The notes below the pieces were generated by a model that was given only the letters and a program-made list of their open reading frames with translations, was not told the DNA's origin and made no database searches. A stretch of 64,000 nt of DNA from Alcanivorax sp. DSM 26293 (GTDB lineage: Bacteria > Pseudomonadota > Gammaproteobacteria > Pseudomonadales > Alcanivoracaceae), in the NCBI RefSeq assembly GCF_900107995.1, contig NZ_FNUM01000001.1, positions 631,695 through 695,694 of the forward strand, in the 5' to 3' direction. Shown one piece after another: positions 40,245-50,373 of the stretch. Made by a program: the position numbers and the translations under genes. Numbering within the stretch: position 1 is the stretch's first letter; every line of letters begins with the position of its first letter.

Positions 40245-40308
40245 GCGAGCCACGAGTCACGAAAGGCAAAACCCGTCTTGGGTTTCGCTTCTCGCAACTC
40301 GCGCATCG
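40245..40308. repeat. heptad-repeat cassette 3 with rnpB terminator
   Basis: Left arm GCGAGCC, ACGAGTC, ACGAAAG then GC (40245-40267). The right arm is inverted units of GCGAGTT, GCGAGAA and GCG type (40286-40308). Between them AAACCC and GGGTTT make a hairpin that probably ends rnpB on the minus strand. The units are more degenerate than in other cassettes. Confidence 0.6.
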
Positions 40309-40320
40309 TTACTGAATAAA

Positions 40321-40684
40321 GTGGATCGGTCGATAAGCCGGGTTCTGTCGTGGACAGTCATTCATCTCGGGCTTGCGTCGCCACAAACCTCTAGCAACCT
40401 ACCCGGATCCAGCGCGGGCCACGCCATAGGATCCCTATTTGGTCTTGCTCCGGGTGGGGTTTACCCTGCCACCACTGTTGCCAGCGGCGCGGTGCGCTCT
40501 TACCGCACCTTTTCACCCTTACCGGTTCCGACACGAGGAAGGAACAGGCGGTATCTTCTCTGTGGCACTAGCCGTAGCCACACCGTCACCAGTGTGGCCC
40601 CCAGGCGTTACCTGGCACCCTGCCCTGTGGAGCCCGGACTTTCCTCCAGCGGCTACGCCGCCAGCGACTGTCTGACCGATCCGG
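40321..40684 (-). ncRNA. rnpB: RNase P RNA, class A
   Basis: Catalytic RNA of RNase P, which matures tRNA 5' ends. Reading the minus strand, the 5' part has TCAGACAGTCGCTGGCGG then GAGGAAAGTCCGGGCTCC, the conserved CR-I/P4 strand. The 3' part has CAGAACCCGGCTTATCG, the CR-V region. The length of about 364 nt is close to the 377 nt of E. coli. Exact ends are estimated from these motifs and from the promoter spacing. Confidence 0.95.
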
Positions 40685-40689
40685 GGCGG

Positions 40690-40718
40690 AGTCTAAACAG
40701 TTAATAATTAATAGTGAA
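40690..40718 (-). promoter_or_regulatory. rnpB promoter with GC-rich discriminator
   Basis: TTCACT and TAGACT on the minus strand, 17 bases apart, followed by CCGCCCCG, the kind of discriminator seen at stable-RNA promoters. It predicts a start at about 40684, agreeing with the RNA 5' end. The -35 lies inside a heptad repeat arm. Confidence 0.65.
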
Positions 40719-40862
40719 TAATTAATAGCTGCGCGGACCGGGTTTTCTGATCTTGAAACGCAAGAGGCCGCGCGCCCTAACGTTGAGCGCGGCCTCTTGT
40801 GCCTGAAAAACGACCAAACCGGATCGCGAGTTATTCATTATTAACTATTAATTATTCATTGC
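40700..40862. repeat. heptad-repeat cassette 4 (rnpB-rsmI gap)
   Basis: Left arm GTTAATA, ATTAATA, GTGAATA, ATTAATA then GC (40700-40729). Right arm four inverted units (40830-40862). A long terminator stem lies between. The right arm runs into the end of rsmI, so its last codons and stop are made of repeat units. The left arm contains the rnpB -35. Confidence 0.9.
40761..40799 (-). terminator. rsmI terminator, shared stem family
   Basis: CAAGAGGCCGCGC and GCGCGGCCTCTTG form the stem. The same stem core recurs after dolP and after the DegS-like gene. It separates rsmI from rnpB. Confidence 0.8.
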
Positions 40863-41678
40863 CTCTAACAGCGCATACACCGCCTGCCGTTTCAGGCCGG
40901 TATGGGCGGCCATGATTTTCGCCACCCGGGACACCGGCAATTCCGCCAGCAGGGACGTTGCCAGGGCCTGATCCCGCTCACTCCAGTCGGCGGTTTGCGC
41001 GCAAGGCGACAACACCAGCACCAGCTCGCCGCGTTGCTGGTTGCGATCTGATGCCACCCAGTCACAGATATCCGCCACGGCTCCCATGCGAATGGTCTCA
41101 AATTGCTTGGTCAGCTCACGACAGAGCGAGATTTCACGATCTTTTTCAACCAAGGGCGTTAGCGCCTCGAGGAAGGAAAGCACCCGATGGGGAGCTTCGT
41201 AGATAATACTTGTGACTGACAGCCCTGCCAGGCGCTCGATGGCCTGCTGACGGGGCGCTCCCTTGGCAGGCACAAAACCCTCGAAAAGAAAACGGTCAGA
41301 CGGCTGCCCCGCCGCGGCTAACGCTGCCAGCAGTGCCGACGCACCGGGAATCGGCACCACCCGCACACCGGCCTGATGGCAGGCGCGCACCAGACGGTAG
41401 CCGGGATCACTGACCAGTGGCGTGCCCGCATCACTGATCAGGGCGCCCTGCTCACCTGACTGCAAACGAGCCACCAACTCTTCGCTGCGGGCACTTTCAT
41501 TGTGATCATGACAGCTGATCAAGCGACTGCGGATTCCCAGCTGCTCCAGCATGCGCTGACTGTGCCGGGTATCCTCTGCAGCCACCCAGTCGACCTCATC
41601 CAGTACCGCTATAGCCCGACGACTGATGTCATCCAGATTTCCGATCGGCGTACTGACAATATACAAAGTTCCACTCAT
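40848..41678 (-). CDS. rsmI: 16S rRNA (cytidine1402-2'-O)-methyltransferase
   Basis: SAM-dependent methyltransferase that adds the 2'-O-methyl group to C1402, the same nucleotide modified by RsmH, encoded nearby in this window. The protein has 276 residues. GTLYIVSTPIGNLDDIS, AAEDTRHSQRML, SDAGTPLVSDPGYRLV and VPIPGASALLAALAAAG are family motifs. The last residues (EAMNN) are encoded by heptad repeat units. Divergent from lpoA, as in E. coli. Confidence 0.97.
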   Translation of the reverse strand: MSGTLYIVSTPIGNLDDISRRAIAVLDEVDWVAAEDTRHSQRMLEQLGIRSRLISCHDHNESARSEELVARLQSGEQGALISDAGTPLVSDPGYRLVRACHQAGVRVVPIPGASALLAALAAAGQPSDRFLFEGFVPAKGAPRQQAIERLAGLSVTSIIYEAPHRVLSFLEALTPLVEKDREISLCRELTKQFETIRMGAVADICDWVASDRNQQRGELVLVLSPCAQTADWSERDQALATSLLAELPVSRVAKIMAAHTGLKRQAVYALLEAMNN

Positions 41679-43599
41679 ATCTGTGCACGACTCAACTGGT
41701 GAGGCTCCAATGAAGCGCCTACAATAGCGGCTTCATTCTGGTAATACGAACCTGTCGCCATGGAATTCAGAAAGGCCCGTTTGGCAGCCCTGCTTGCTGC
41801 CGCAGTCATCGCTGGCTGTTCTACCACAACTCCTACGCGCACCACGGTTTATGAACAACCGTCGGCACCCAAGGTTGGCATCGCTCCCGCGGCGTTGACG
41901 GCCGCCCGCACCCAACTGGCCACCATGACAACGGAGGCGCGTATTGGCGCCACTTTGCAATGGGCTGAGACATATCTGGATCAGCAGCGTGCCGCTGATG
42001 CCGGTCAGCTACTTGCCGATCTGAATCCACAAGCCATGGACAACGCGCAACGTTTCGCCTGGATTCTGCTCAGCGGTCGAGCCCAGCTTGGCGACCAGCG
42101 CCCAGATCAGGCACTGGCGCTGCTGCAACGCTATGAGGATGAGATTCTCCAGTATCCCGCAGAGCAGCAAGCCAGACTGGACTTGCTCAGAGCCGACGCC
42201 CTCGCCATGAAAGGTGATCTGATCAGCAGCCTGCAGCAGCGCGTGGCGGCTCACCCTCTGCTGGAAGAAGACGACCAGGATTATAACCACGGCATGATCT
42301 GGCAGCTTCTGATGAAGCTGTCCAACACCGAACTGGCCAACGCCGTAGAGGGCAGCAGCGGCGACCTGCGTGGCTGGCTTACCCTGGCACAGCTGTATCG
42401 GGACCCCATTGCCGACCTGGACGCCCAGGTCAACCGACTGAATCGCTGGAGCGCCCAATGGCGAACCCATCCGGCAACGGCGGATGTTCCTGATATTCTC
42501 GACGCCCTGGAAAAAGCCGCCAATGAAAGACCCAGCAAGGTAGCCATTCTGCTCCCCACCACAGGCCCCCTGAAAAATGCCGGCAAGGCTCTTCAGGAAG
42601 GCATCATGACCGCGTACTACCAGCACAAGCAAAATGGCAATCCGCCGGTACTGCGCTTCTATGATTCTGGCGGCGACAACATTCTGGCTCTTTATCAGCA
42701 GGCCATACAGGACGGTGCCGACTTTGTCCTCGGACCCCTGGCCAAGGAAAAGGCAGCCACCATTGCCAACCAGGGCACCCTGCCGGTTACCACCCTGGCC
42801 CTGAATTATATTGATCAGGACAACCTGCCCGAGAACTTTTTCCAGTTCGGCCTGGCACCGGAAGATGAAGCTCGCCAGATTGCGCTGCAAGGCGCCCGCG
42901 AGGGGGCCAGCCAGGCCGGCATCCTTTACCCGCAGGGAGAATGGGGCGAACGGGTTGCCCAGGCGTTTGCCGAAGAATGGCAATCCCTCGGCGGCACGGT
43001 GACCGTGACCCGCACCTACCAGGAAGGCCCCACTCTGGGGGATACCGTCAAGGAGCTGCTGCTGGTGGCCCAGAGCCAGAGTCGCGGCCAGGCGGTCAGC
43101 CGTTTCACCAGCCTGGACATGGACATTCAGCCACGCCGCCGCCAGGACATGGGCTTCCTGTTTCTGCTGGCCAGCCCGGATCAGGGCCGCCAGGTGAAAC
43201 CGGCACTGAATTTCCATTACGCCAAGGATCTGCCGGTGTACTCCACGGCACTAATTCATAGCGGTGAGTCCAATCCTCGTCGCGACCAGGACTTGAATGG
43301 GGTGCGTTTTGTGGACATGCCCTGGATGCTCAGCAAGGAAGATTCCGAGCTGCGCCGTATGGCCGACACCCAATGGCCCGAAGGTCACGGCCGTTATGAG
43401 CGCCTGTTTGCCATGGGGATTGATGCCTACCGGCTACAAGGCCGTCTTTACCTGTTAAACACCCTTCCATCCAGTGAGCTACCCGGCGTCACCGGTCGCC
43501 TGAGCATGGAACAGCAACGCATTGTGCGCGAGCTGAACTGGGGTGTATTTATCAATGGTGAAGCTCGCGCTCTCCCCAAGGTGTCCGAGCCGGCAAAGA

Positions 43600-44617
<1,018 letters not shown>

Positions 44618-45205
44618 ATGGCCGCAGGCTTCATTCGATTCAGCCACGTCCTGACCCTGTTTGTCCTGTTCGCCACCGTCTCCGGGTGCGCATCCCTGTC
44701 CAAGGGAATGTCCGAGGAACCCGTCGATCAGAACCACGGCAAACGCACTTTCGGTGCCTTTATCGAGGACGGCAATATTGAGCGCAAGGTCGCTGTGAAT
44801 CTGGCCCGCGCCAGCGCCGAGCTGGACGAATCCCGGATCGTCGCAGTCAGTTATAATGGCAACGTACTGCTTGCCGGCCAGGTCGCCAGCGAAGACCTGA
44901 AAGCCCAGGCCGGAAACATCGCCGGGAAAGTCCGCCACGTCCGCCATGTGCACAACGAACTGCAGGTGGTGGGCTCCAATTCTTTCCTGGCCCGCACCAA
45001 TGACACCTGGCTGACCAGCAAGGTGAAAAGCCGCCTGCTGATCAATGGCGAGGCGCCCGGCTGGCGCACCAAGGTGGTCACGGAAAACGGCGTGGTTTAT
45101 CTGATGGGCCTGCTGACCCACGACGAGGCCGATGCGGTGGTCGAGCAGGTACAGAAGGTTTACGGCGTACAGAAGATCGTCAAGATTATTGAGTATATCG
45201 ACTGA
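44618..45205 (+). CDS. dolP: BON domain outer membrane lipoprotein DolP
   Basis: Division- and outer-membrane-linked lipoprotein of 195 residues, formerly YraP. The signal ends in lipobox VSGC (Cys24). Two BON domains follow: IERKVAVNLARASAELDES near residue 49 and WLTSKVKSRLLINGEAPG near 129, with GVVYLMGLLTHDEAD in the second. The start abuts the diaA stop. A heptad repeat arm starts six bases after the stop. Confidence 0.94.
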   Translation: MAAGFIRFSHVLTLFVLFATVSGCASLSKGMSEEPVDQNHGKRTFGAFIEDGNIERKVAVNLARASAELDESRIVAVSYNGNVLLAGQVASEDLKAQAGNIAGKVRHVRHVHNELQVVGSNSFLARTNDTWLTSKVKSRLLINGEAPGWRTKVVTENGVVYLMGLLTHDEADAVVEQVQKVYGVQKIVKIIEYID

Positions 45206-45211
45206 AGAGCA

Positions 45212-45240
45212 GTGGCAAGTTGAAAGTTCAAAGTTGCAAA
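45212..45240. repeat. heptad-repeat cassette 5 (dolP-sspB gap), one arm
   Basis: Units GTGGCAA, GTTGAAA, GTTCAAA and GTTGCAA followed by AGC. An opposite arm is not clear; only GCTGCAACTT near 45409, against the sspB end, could be a remnant. A strong terminator lies between. Confidence 0.75.
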
Positions 45241-45337
45241 GCGCGACATGGGCTCCTGCCAATCGGCTAACGCCCTACCCGCGCCACACAAAAAACTCCA
45301 AATTGAAACATGGAGCAGATTGCAGGATTGCATAACG

Positions 45338-45380
45338 AAAGAGGCCGCGCCCACAGATTTGGGCGCGGCCTCTTTTTTTT
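45338..45380. terminator. terminator between dolP and sspB, shared stem family
   Basis: GAGGCCGCGCCC and GGGCGCGGCCTC form a perfect 12-bp stem, with A run before and eight T after, between convergent genes. Confidence 0.9.
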
Positions 45381-45415
45381 CAGATCAGCCCCTTACTCAG
45401 CAGGCGCGCTGCAAC

Positions 45416-45814
45416 TTATTTAACCACCTTCAGATGGCTGACCTTAGCCTTGCCGTCATCCTTTTCCGGCTCCGGTGGTGTGGGCTCGGGCGGCGGCTCC
45501 GCCGGATCGAACGCCATACCCTGACCGTTCTCCCGGGCGAAAACCGCCACCACCGCATTCACGGGAACCCGGATAGTCATGGGCATACCTCCGAAACGGG
45601 CGGAAAAAGTGATTTCCTCATTGCCCGCAACAAAGTTCGTCACTGCCCGGGGCGCGATGTTCAGCACGATCTGGCCGTCCTGAACAAAATCCTGGGGCAC
45701 TTCCACCCCGGGGTAAGAGGCGTTTACAGCCAGGTGGGTCGTCAGACCGTTATCACAGATCCATTCGTGGATCGCCCGTATCAGATACGGGCGATTGGGC
45801 GACATATCGGACAT
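45416..45814 (-). CDS. sspB: ClpXP adaptor SspB
   Basis: Stringent starvation protein B, which delivers ssrA-tagged proteins to ClpXP. The protein has 132 residues. RPYLIRAIHEWICDNGLTTH, VPQDFVQDGQIVLNIAPRAV and FSARFGG are typical. The acidic/proline linker ends with the ClpX-binding motif VSHLKVVK. Encoded two bases after sspA, as in many proteobacteria. Confidence 0.96.
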   Translation of the reverse strand: MSDMSPNRPYLIRAIHEWICDNGLTTHLAVNASYPGVEVPQDFVQDGQIVLNIAPRAVTNFVAGNEEITFSARFGGMPMTIRVPVNAVVAVFARENGQGMAFDPAEPPPEPTPPEPEKDDGKAKVSHLKVVK

Positions 45815-45816
45815 GA

Positions 45817-46455
45817 TTACAGCGGGTTGCGCAGTTCGCGCTCGGCGTCGGTCAGGCTGGCCTGGAAGGCATCACGGTCAAACAGACGTTCGGCATAGTC
45901 CAGCAACGGCTTGACCTGTTTCGCTGGCAGCTCGATACCCAGGGCAGGCAACCGCCACAGGATGGGGCCAACCACACAGTCTACCAGGGTGAACTCTTCA
46001 CTCATGAAGTACGGCAGCTCGCTGAAGATCGGCGCGGTAGCAATAATCGCTTCACGCAACTCCTTGCGACGCTTGTTGAGGCTGGCTTCTTTTTCCTCAC
46101 CGGCCAGAATGGCATCAACGTGACCGCACCAGTCACGCTCTACCCGGTGAATCAGCAGACGGCTGTGTGCACGGGCAACCGGGTACACCGGCAACAACGG
46201 CGGATGGGGGAAACGCTCATCCAGGTACTCCATGATGACGGTGGACTGATAGAGAGTCAGTTCACGGTCCACCAGGGTAGGCACTTCGTTGTAGGGGTTC
46301 AGCGACGCCAGATCTTCCGGCTTGTTGTTGTTGTCCACATCAACGATATCGACTGTGACCCCTTTTTCTGCCAGCACGATACGCACGCGATGGCTGTAAT
46401 GATCTTCCGGGGAAGAAAAGAAAGTCATTGAAGAACGCTTGGTCACCACACCCAT
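45817..46455 (-). CDS. sspA: stringent starvation protein A
   Basis: GST-fold protein that binds RNA polymerase and affects stress and stationary-phase transcription. The 212-residue protein has [20 protein letters not shown] at the N terminus (thioredoxin-like half) and [20 protein letters not shown]. The helical C-terminal half begins near residue 95. The first ATG (MGVVTKRSS) is used; a second nine codons later is possible. First of sspA-sspB. Confidence 0.96.
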   Translation of the reverse strand: MGVVTKRSSMTFFSSPEDHYSHRVRIVLAEKGVTVDIVDVDNNNKPEDLASLNPYNEVPTLVDRELTLYQSTVIMEYLDERFPHPPLLPVYPVARAHSRLLIHRVERDWCGHVDAILAGEEKEASLNKRRKELREAIIATAPIFSELPYFMSEEFTLVDCVVGPILWRLPALGIELPAKQVKPLLDYAERLFDRDAFQASLTDAERELRNPL

Positions 46456-46549
46456 TGTCGAATCATCTCCGCACTAATAGCTATATAACAGAAACAGGGT
46501 AACCGCTTACACGGATACCCTGTTCAACGCTGAAAAGCGGCACTAATGG

Positions 46550-47206
46550 TTAGTGCACGTCTTTCCAGTATTCCTTCTTGAGCAGGTATGCCGGGACAAA
46601 CAGAATGCCCAGGAACACCAGTACATACACACCCAGACGCTCACGCAACGGACGGACCGGCTCAGCGGTGTATGCCAGGAAATTGGTGATATCACCCATT
46701 TCCTGTTTGAACTCTTCTTCGCTCAGCTCAGCTTCCCGGCTTGCCATCACATGGGGCATACCCACGTTTTCGAACACCCGGTTGTTGTAACCGAAGGGAC
46801 GGGACTCGTCTTCGTAGAAGTTGATCAGGTAAGAATACACCCAATCCTCTGAACGATAGCGGGTCACCATGGTGAGATCCGGCGGCGCATTGCCGAACCA
46901 GGCCTTGGCATCTTCCGGGTCCATGGCAGTACGCATTTGATCACCCACCTTGTCGGTGGTGAAATTCAGCTTTTCCTGCACCAGTTCTTCCGGAATCTCC
47001 AGATCCTCAGCCAGGCGGCTGTAACGCTGGTACTGCAGACCATGACAGCCCATGCAGTAGTTTACAAACAGCTTGGCACCATTCTGCAGGCTTACCTTGT
47101 CCTGCAGATTCACCGGTGCCGGCACTTCGTACTCACTCTTGCCACCACCGGCCGCGAAGGCAACCAACGGCAGGCAGCTGAAAAGAACGACCGCTAATTT
47201 CTTCAT
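46550..47206 (-). CDS. petC: cytochrome c1 of the bc1 complex
   Basis: Membrane-anchored c-type cytochrome that accepts electrons from the Rieske protein. A signal peptide (MKKLAVVLFSCLPLVAFAAG) precedes heme motif CMGCH at residues 51-55. A C-terminal helix (LRERLGVYVLVFLGILFVPAYLL) anchors it. The protein has 218 residues, the short bacterial form. Last of Rieske-cytb-c1. Confidence 0.97.
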   Translation of the reverse strand: MKKLAVVLFSCLPLVAFAAGGGKSEYEVPAPVNLQDKVSLQNGAKLFVNYCMGCHGLQYQRYSRLAEDLEIPEELVQEKLNFTTDKVGDQMRTAMDPEDAKAWFGNAPPDLTMVTRYRSEDWVYSYLINFYEDESRPFGYNNRVFENVGMPHVMASREAELSEEEFKQEMGDITNFLAYTAEPVRPLRERLGVYVLVFLGILFVPAYLLKKEYWKDVH

Positions 47207-48489
47207 CAGTGACCCCCCGTTACCCGTTCCGGAACCGGCTTGGATTTTTCGAATTTGTGAACAAACGGCATGATCAGCAGGAAGTAGCTGAAGTAATACA
47301 CCGTACCGAACTGCGCCAGCATGGTCTTACCCGGCGTTGCCGGCTGAGTCCCCAGATAGCCCAGAATCAGGAAGTCCACCACAAAGATCGCCATGAACAG
47401 TTTGCTCAACCAGCCGCGATAGCGGATGGAGCGAACCGGGTGGCGATCCAGCCAGGGGATCACGAACAGGATCACGATAGCGCCACCCATGGCAACCAGA
47501 CCCCAGGCCTTGGAAGACATGATGATATCCAGGGTCGTGGCACGCAGCATGGCGTAGTACGGACCGTAGTACCATACCGGAGCAATGTGATCCGGGGTCT
47601 TCAGCGGGTTGGCCGGCTCGAAGTTCGGCTTCTCCAGCAGGTAACCCCCGCCATCCGGGAAGAAGAAGATCACCACGGCAAAGATCATCAGGAACACGAT
47701 CACGCCCGGCAGGTCTTTCACGGTGTAGTAAGGGTGGAACGGAATACCGTCAACCGGGATACCGTTTTCGTCCTTGTTCTGCTTGATTTCCACACCATCC
47801 GGGTTGTTGGAACCCACTTCGTGCAGTGCCAGGATATGCAGTACCACCAGCGCCAGCAGCACGATGGGGATAGCCACCACGTGCAGGGCGAAGAACTTGT
47901 TCACCGTCGCCGTGGACAGCAGATAATCACCACGCACCCAGGTGGTCAGGCCTTCGCCGATTTCCTTCGCTTCTGCAGCACTGATAAACGGCAGCAGGTC
48001 AAAGGGAATGGCGCCCGCCAGGGAAATGATCACCTGAGCCCCCCAGTAGGACATGTTGCCCCAGGGCAGCACATAGCCCAGGAAGCCTTCTGCCATCAAC
48101 GCCAGGTAGATCAGCATGCCGAAGATCCACACCAGCTCCCGCGGCGGCTTGTAGGAACCGTACATCAGGCCGCGGAACATGTGGATATAGACCACAGCGA
48201 AGAAGGCGGACGCCCCCACCGCATGCATGTAGCGAATCAACCAGCCCCACTCCACATCACGCATGATGTATTCCACCGAGGCAAAACCTTCGCTGGGGGA
48301 GTAGAACATGGTCAGCCAGATACCGGTGAGCAGCTGGTTAATCAGCACCACCAGAGACAGCACACCGAAGTAGTACCAGAAGTTGAAGTTCTTCGGGGCG
48401 TAGTATTCGGACATGTGGCGCTTGTAAGCGTCCACCACGGGCAGACGGGCATCTACCCAGTCGACAACACGATTCACCATTCCCATCAT
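47206..48489 (-). CDS. petB: cytochrome b of the bc1 complex
   Basis: Integral membrane subunit with two b hemes and the quinol sites. The protein has 427 residues and eight helices. Heme ligands lie in YMHAVGASAFFAVVYIHMFR and in the block starting FFALHVVAIPIVLLALVVLH. The quinol oxidation motif appears as PDHIAPVWYYGPYYAM rather than a plain PEW. It overlaps both neighbours by one to four bases. Confidence 0.97.
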   Translation of the reverse strand: MMGMVNRVVDWVDARLPVVDAYKRHMSEYYAPKNFNFWYYFGVLSLVVLINQLLTGIWLTMFYSPSEGFASVEYIMRDVEWGWLIRYMHAVGASAFFAVVYIHMFRGLMYGSYKPPRELVWIFGMLIYLALMAEGFLGYVLPWGNMSYWGAQVIISLAGAIPFDLLPFISAAEAKEIGEGLTTWVRGDYLLSTATVNKFFALHVVAIPIVLLALVVLHILALHEVGSNNPDGVEIKQNKDENGIPVDGIPFHPYYTVKDLPGVIVFLMIFAVVIFFFPDGGGYLLEKPNFEPANPLKTPDHIAPVWYYGPYYAMLRATTLDIIMSSKAWGLVAMGGAIVILFVIPWLDRHPVRSIRYRGWLSKLFMAIFVVDFLILGYLGTQPATPGKTMLAQFGTVYYFSYFLLIMPFVHKFEKSKPVPERVTGGH

Positions 48490-49073
48490 GCCTCGGTCTC
48501 CCCTTCTTCAGAACCCACAATGATGACACCTTCGCTCAGATAGGAGTGCGGCGGCACCACCAGGTTAGTGGGTGCGGGTACGCTCTTGTAGACGCGACCG
48601 GCCAGATCAAACTTGGAACCGTGGCAGGGGCAGAAGAAGCCGCCATGCTCCAGCTCCACTGTGGGCTCGTCCTCGTATAACGGCGAACACCCCAGATGCG
48701 TACAGGTGCCAATCAGTACCAGCAGCTCTTTCTTGATCGAGCGCCACTCGTTCTGGGCATAGGCAGGCTGCTGGTCCGCTTCGGACGCAGGGTCACGAAG
48801 CTTGTCTTCCAGCTGCGACAAGGTTTGCAGCATATCGTCGGTACGGCGCACCACCCAAACGGGCTGGCCTCGCCATTCCTCAACCACACGCTGACCGGGC
48901 TCCAGCTTGCCAACATCCACGGTTACCGGCGCACCGGCATTCTTGGCTTTGGCACTGGGCTGCCAGGATTTCACAAAAGGAACAGCCGCGCCAACTGCAC
49001 CTGCGGCACCAATAGCCGAGGTCAAGCCGATCAAGAAGGTGCGGCGGCTGGTATTAACGCCGTCGTTGCTCAT
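48486..49073 (-). CDS. petA: Rieske iron-sulfur subunit of the bc1 complex
   Basis: High-potential 2Fe-2S protein of 195 residues. Cluster ligands are in CTHLGCSPL and CPCHGSKFD. A twin-arginine-like N terminus (NTSRRTFLIGLTSAIGAAG) suggests Tat export with the helix kept as anchor. First gene of the bc1 operon. The bc1 complex marks an aerobic chain that uses cytochrome c. Confidence 0.97.
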   Translation of the reverse strand: MSNDGVNTSRRTFLIGLTSAIGAAGAVGAAVPFVKSWQPSAKAKNAGAPVTVDVGKLEPGQRVVEEWRGQPVWVVRRTDDMLQTLSQLEDKLRDPASEADQQPAYAQNEWRSIKKELLVLIGTCTHLGCSPLYEDEPTVELEHGGFFCPCHGSKFDLAGRVYKSVPAPTNLVVPPHSYLSEGVIIVGSEEGETEA

Positions 49074-49236
49074 TCAGTTATTCTCCCCTTGGATCCCACG
49101 CTCGGGAATAGTCCGAGACTCGAGGTACTACCTCGCGCTCCGGGCGGAGTAAGGCGGCGCAAATGGTAAAGAAAAAGCCCACACCTGACAACCGGTTATT
49201 CCCCGGCCAGAGTCGCTAAACGCCTGATTTGAACAC

Positions 49237-49265
49237 AAAAAAGCCCAGCATTGCTGGGCTTTTTT
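49237..49265 (-). terminator. rpsI terminator
   Basis: AAAAGCCCAGCA and TGCTGGGCTTTT form a perfect stem-loop with T run, 20 bases after the rpsI stop and upstream of the bc1 operon. Confidence 0.9.
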
Positions 49266-49285
49266 GTGAACAGCTGTTGTAAAGC

Positions 49286-49681
49286 TTAACGCTTGGAGAA
49301 CTGCGGACGACGACGCGCCTTGCGCAGACCCACTTTTTTACGCTCAACTTCACGGGCGTCACGGGTCACGTAACCGGCGCGACGCAGCTGACCACGCAGC
49401 TCACCGTCGTATTCCATCAGTGCACGGGTGATACCGTGACGGATGGCGCCAGCCTGGCCGTTGTTGCCGCCACCGCTGACCGTAACCAGTACGTCAAACT
49501 TGTCGCTCACTTCGATCAGTTCCAGCGGCTGACGAACAACCATCTGGTTGGTTTTACGACCAAAGTACACATCCAGCGGACGGCCATTGACAGAAATCTT
49601 GCCGCTGCCCGGACGCAGAAAAACGCGAGCGGAAGAGGTCTTGCGGCGACCGGTTCCGTAGTTGGTTTCTACAGTTGCCAT
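49286..49681 (-). CDS. rpsI: 30S ribosomal protein S9
   Basis: Small-subunit protein S9 of 131 residues, whose C-terminal tail reaches the P-site t[23 protein letters not shown] and [19 protein letters not shown]-like motifs are present, ending [14 protein letters not shown] as usual. The ATG is used; the in-frame TTG just before it was rejected. It follows rplM by eleven bases. Confidence 0.98.
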   Translation of the reverse strand: MATVETNYGTGRRKTSSARVFLRPGSGKISVNGRPLDVYFGRKTNQMVVRQPLELIEVSDKFDVLVTVSGGGNNGQAGAIRHGITRALMEYDGELRGQLRRAGYVTRDAREVERKKVGLRKARRRPQFSKR

Positions 49682-49692
49682 CAATTAACCCC

Positions 49693-50121
49693 TTAAATTT
49701 CCAGCTGCTGCGGCTGCTGAGCGGTATGCGGATGCTCAGTGCCTGCGTAAACTTTCAGTTTGCGGAACATGGCGCGACCCAGGGGGTTACGCGGCAGCAT
49801 GCCCTTCACCGCCTTCTCAATGATCATTTCAGGCTTTTCGGCCTGCAGAGTGGAGAAGTTGGCTTCTTTCAGGCCACCCGGATAACCGGTGTGACGGTAG
49901 TACATCTTGTCATTTGCCTTGTTACCGGTAACGGCCACTTTATCGGCATTGACTACGACGATGTAATCACCGGTATCGACGTGTGGAGTAAACTCCGGCT
50001 TGTGTTTACCGCGCAGACGGCTGGCGACTTCGGTCGCCAACCGACCCAGCGTTTTGCCGGAGGCGTCTACCACATACCAGTCGCGCTTTACGCTTTCCGG
50101 TTTTGCGCTGTAGGTCTTCAT
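49693..50121 (-). CDS. rplM: 50S ribosomal protein L13
   Basis: Large-subunit assembly protein L13 of 142 residues. [40 protein letters not shown] and the [19 protein letters not shown] block are standard. I used the ATG giving MKTYSAK and rejected the longer frame upstream. First of rplM-rpsI; a promoter and a leader stem-loop lie upstream. Confidence 0.98.
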   Translation of the reverse strand: MKTYSAKPESVKRDWYVVDASGKTLGRLATEVASRLRGKHKPEFTPHVDTGDYIVVVNADKVAVTGNKANDKMYYRHTGYPGGLKEANFSTLQAEKPEMIIEKAVKGMLPRNPLGRAMFRKLKVYAGTEHPHTAQQPQQLEI

Positions 50122-50166
50122 GGAATTCTGCCCTAAATTCAATATGTTACGGGTAGCAAACACCCG

Positions 50167-50185
50167 CCGGCGACAGTTCCGCCGG
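50167..50185 (-). promoter_or_regulatory. leader stem-loop of rplM-rpsI
   Basis: CCGGCG and CGCCGG pair around seven bases in the predicted 5' leader, about 45-65 bases before the rplM ATG. L13 represses its own mRNA in E. coli, so this may be its target. That link is inference. Confidence 0.35.
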
Positions 50186-50199
50186 GCAAGAGAGCGCGA

Positions 50200-50228
50200 A
50201 TTCTACCCAAGCCCCCCTCAGAACACAA
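50200..50228 (-). promoter_or_regulatory. rplM-rpsI promoter
   Basis: TTGTGT and TAGAAT on the minus strand, exactly 17 bases apart, followed by a GC-containing start region. The gap up to the aldo-keto reductase gene has no other recognised feature. Confidence 0.65.
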
Positions 50229-50373
50229 GCGGTTCAGGGGCTTTTGTTGAGATGACATTAACGACCTGATCGCAGGTCGGTTCCCACCATTGTGCGCTGA
50301 CAAACAGCATGGTGAGATGAGCGGCCATTCTACCCGTGCCTACCGGCCCCCTTGCAAGGATAAGGAGTACACC

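Noticed and set aside
40030-40704. Plus-strand open frame of 224 codons across the RNase P RNA
   Set aside because: The region matches conserved RNase P RNA blocks on the minus strand; the frame is accidental.
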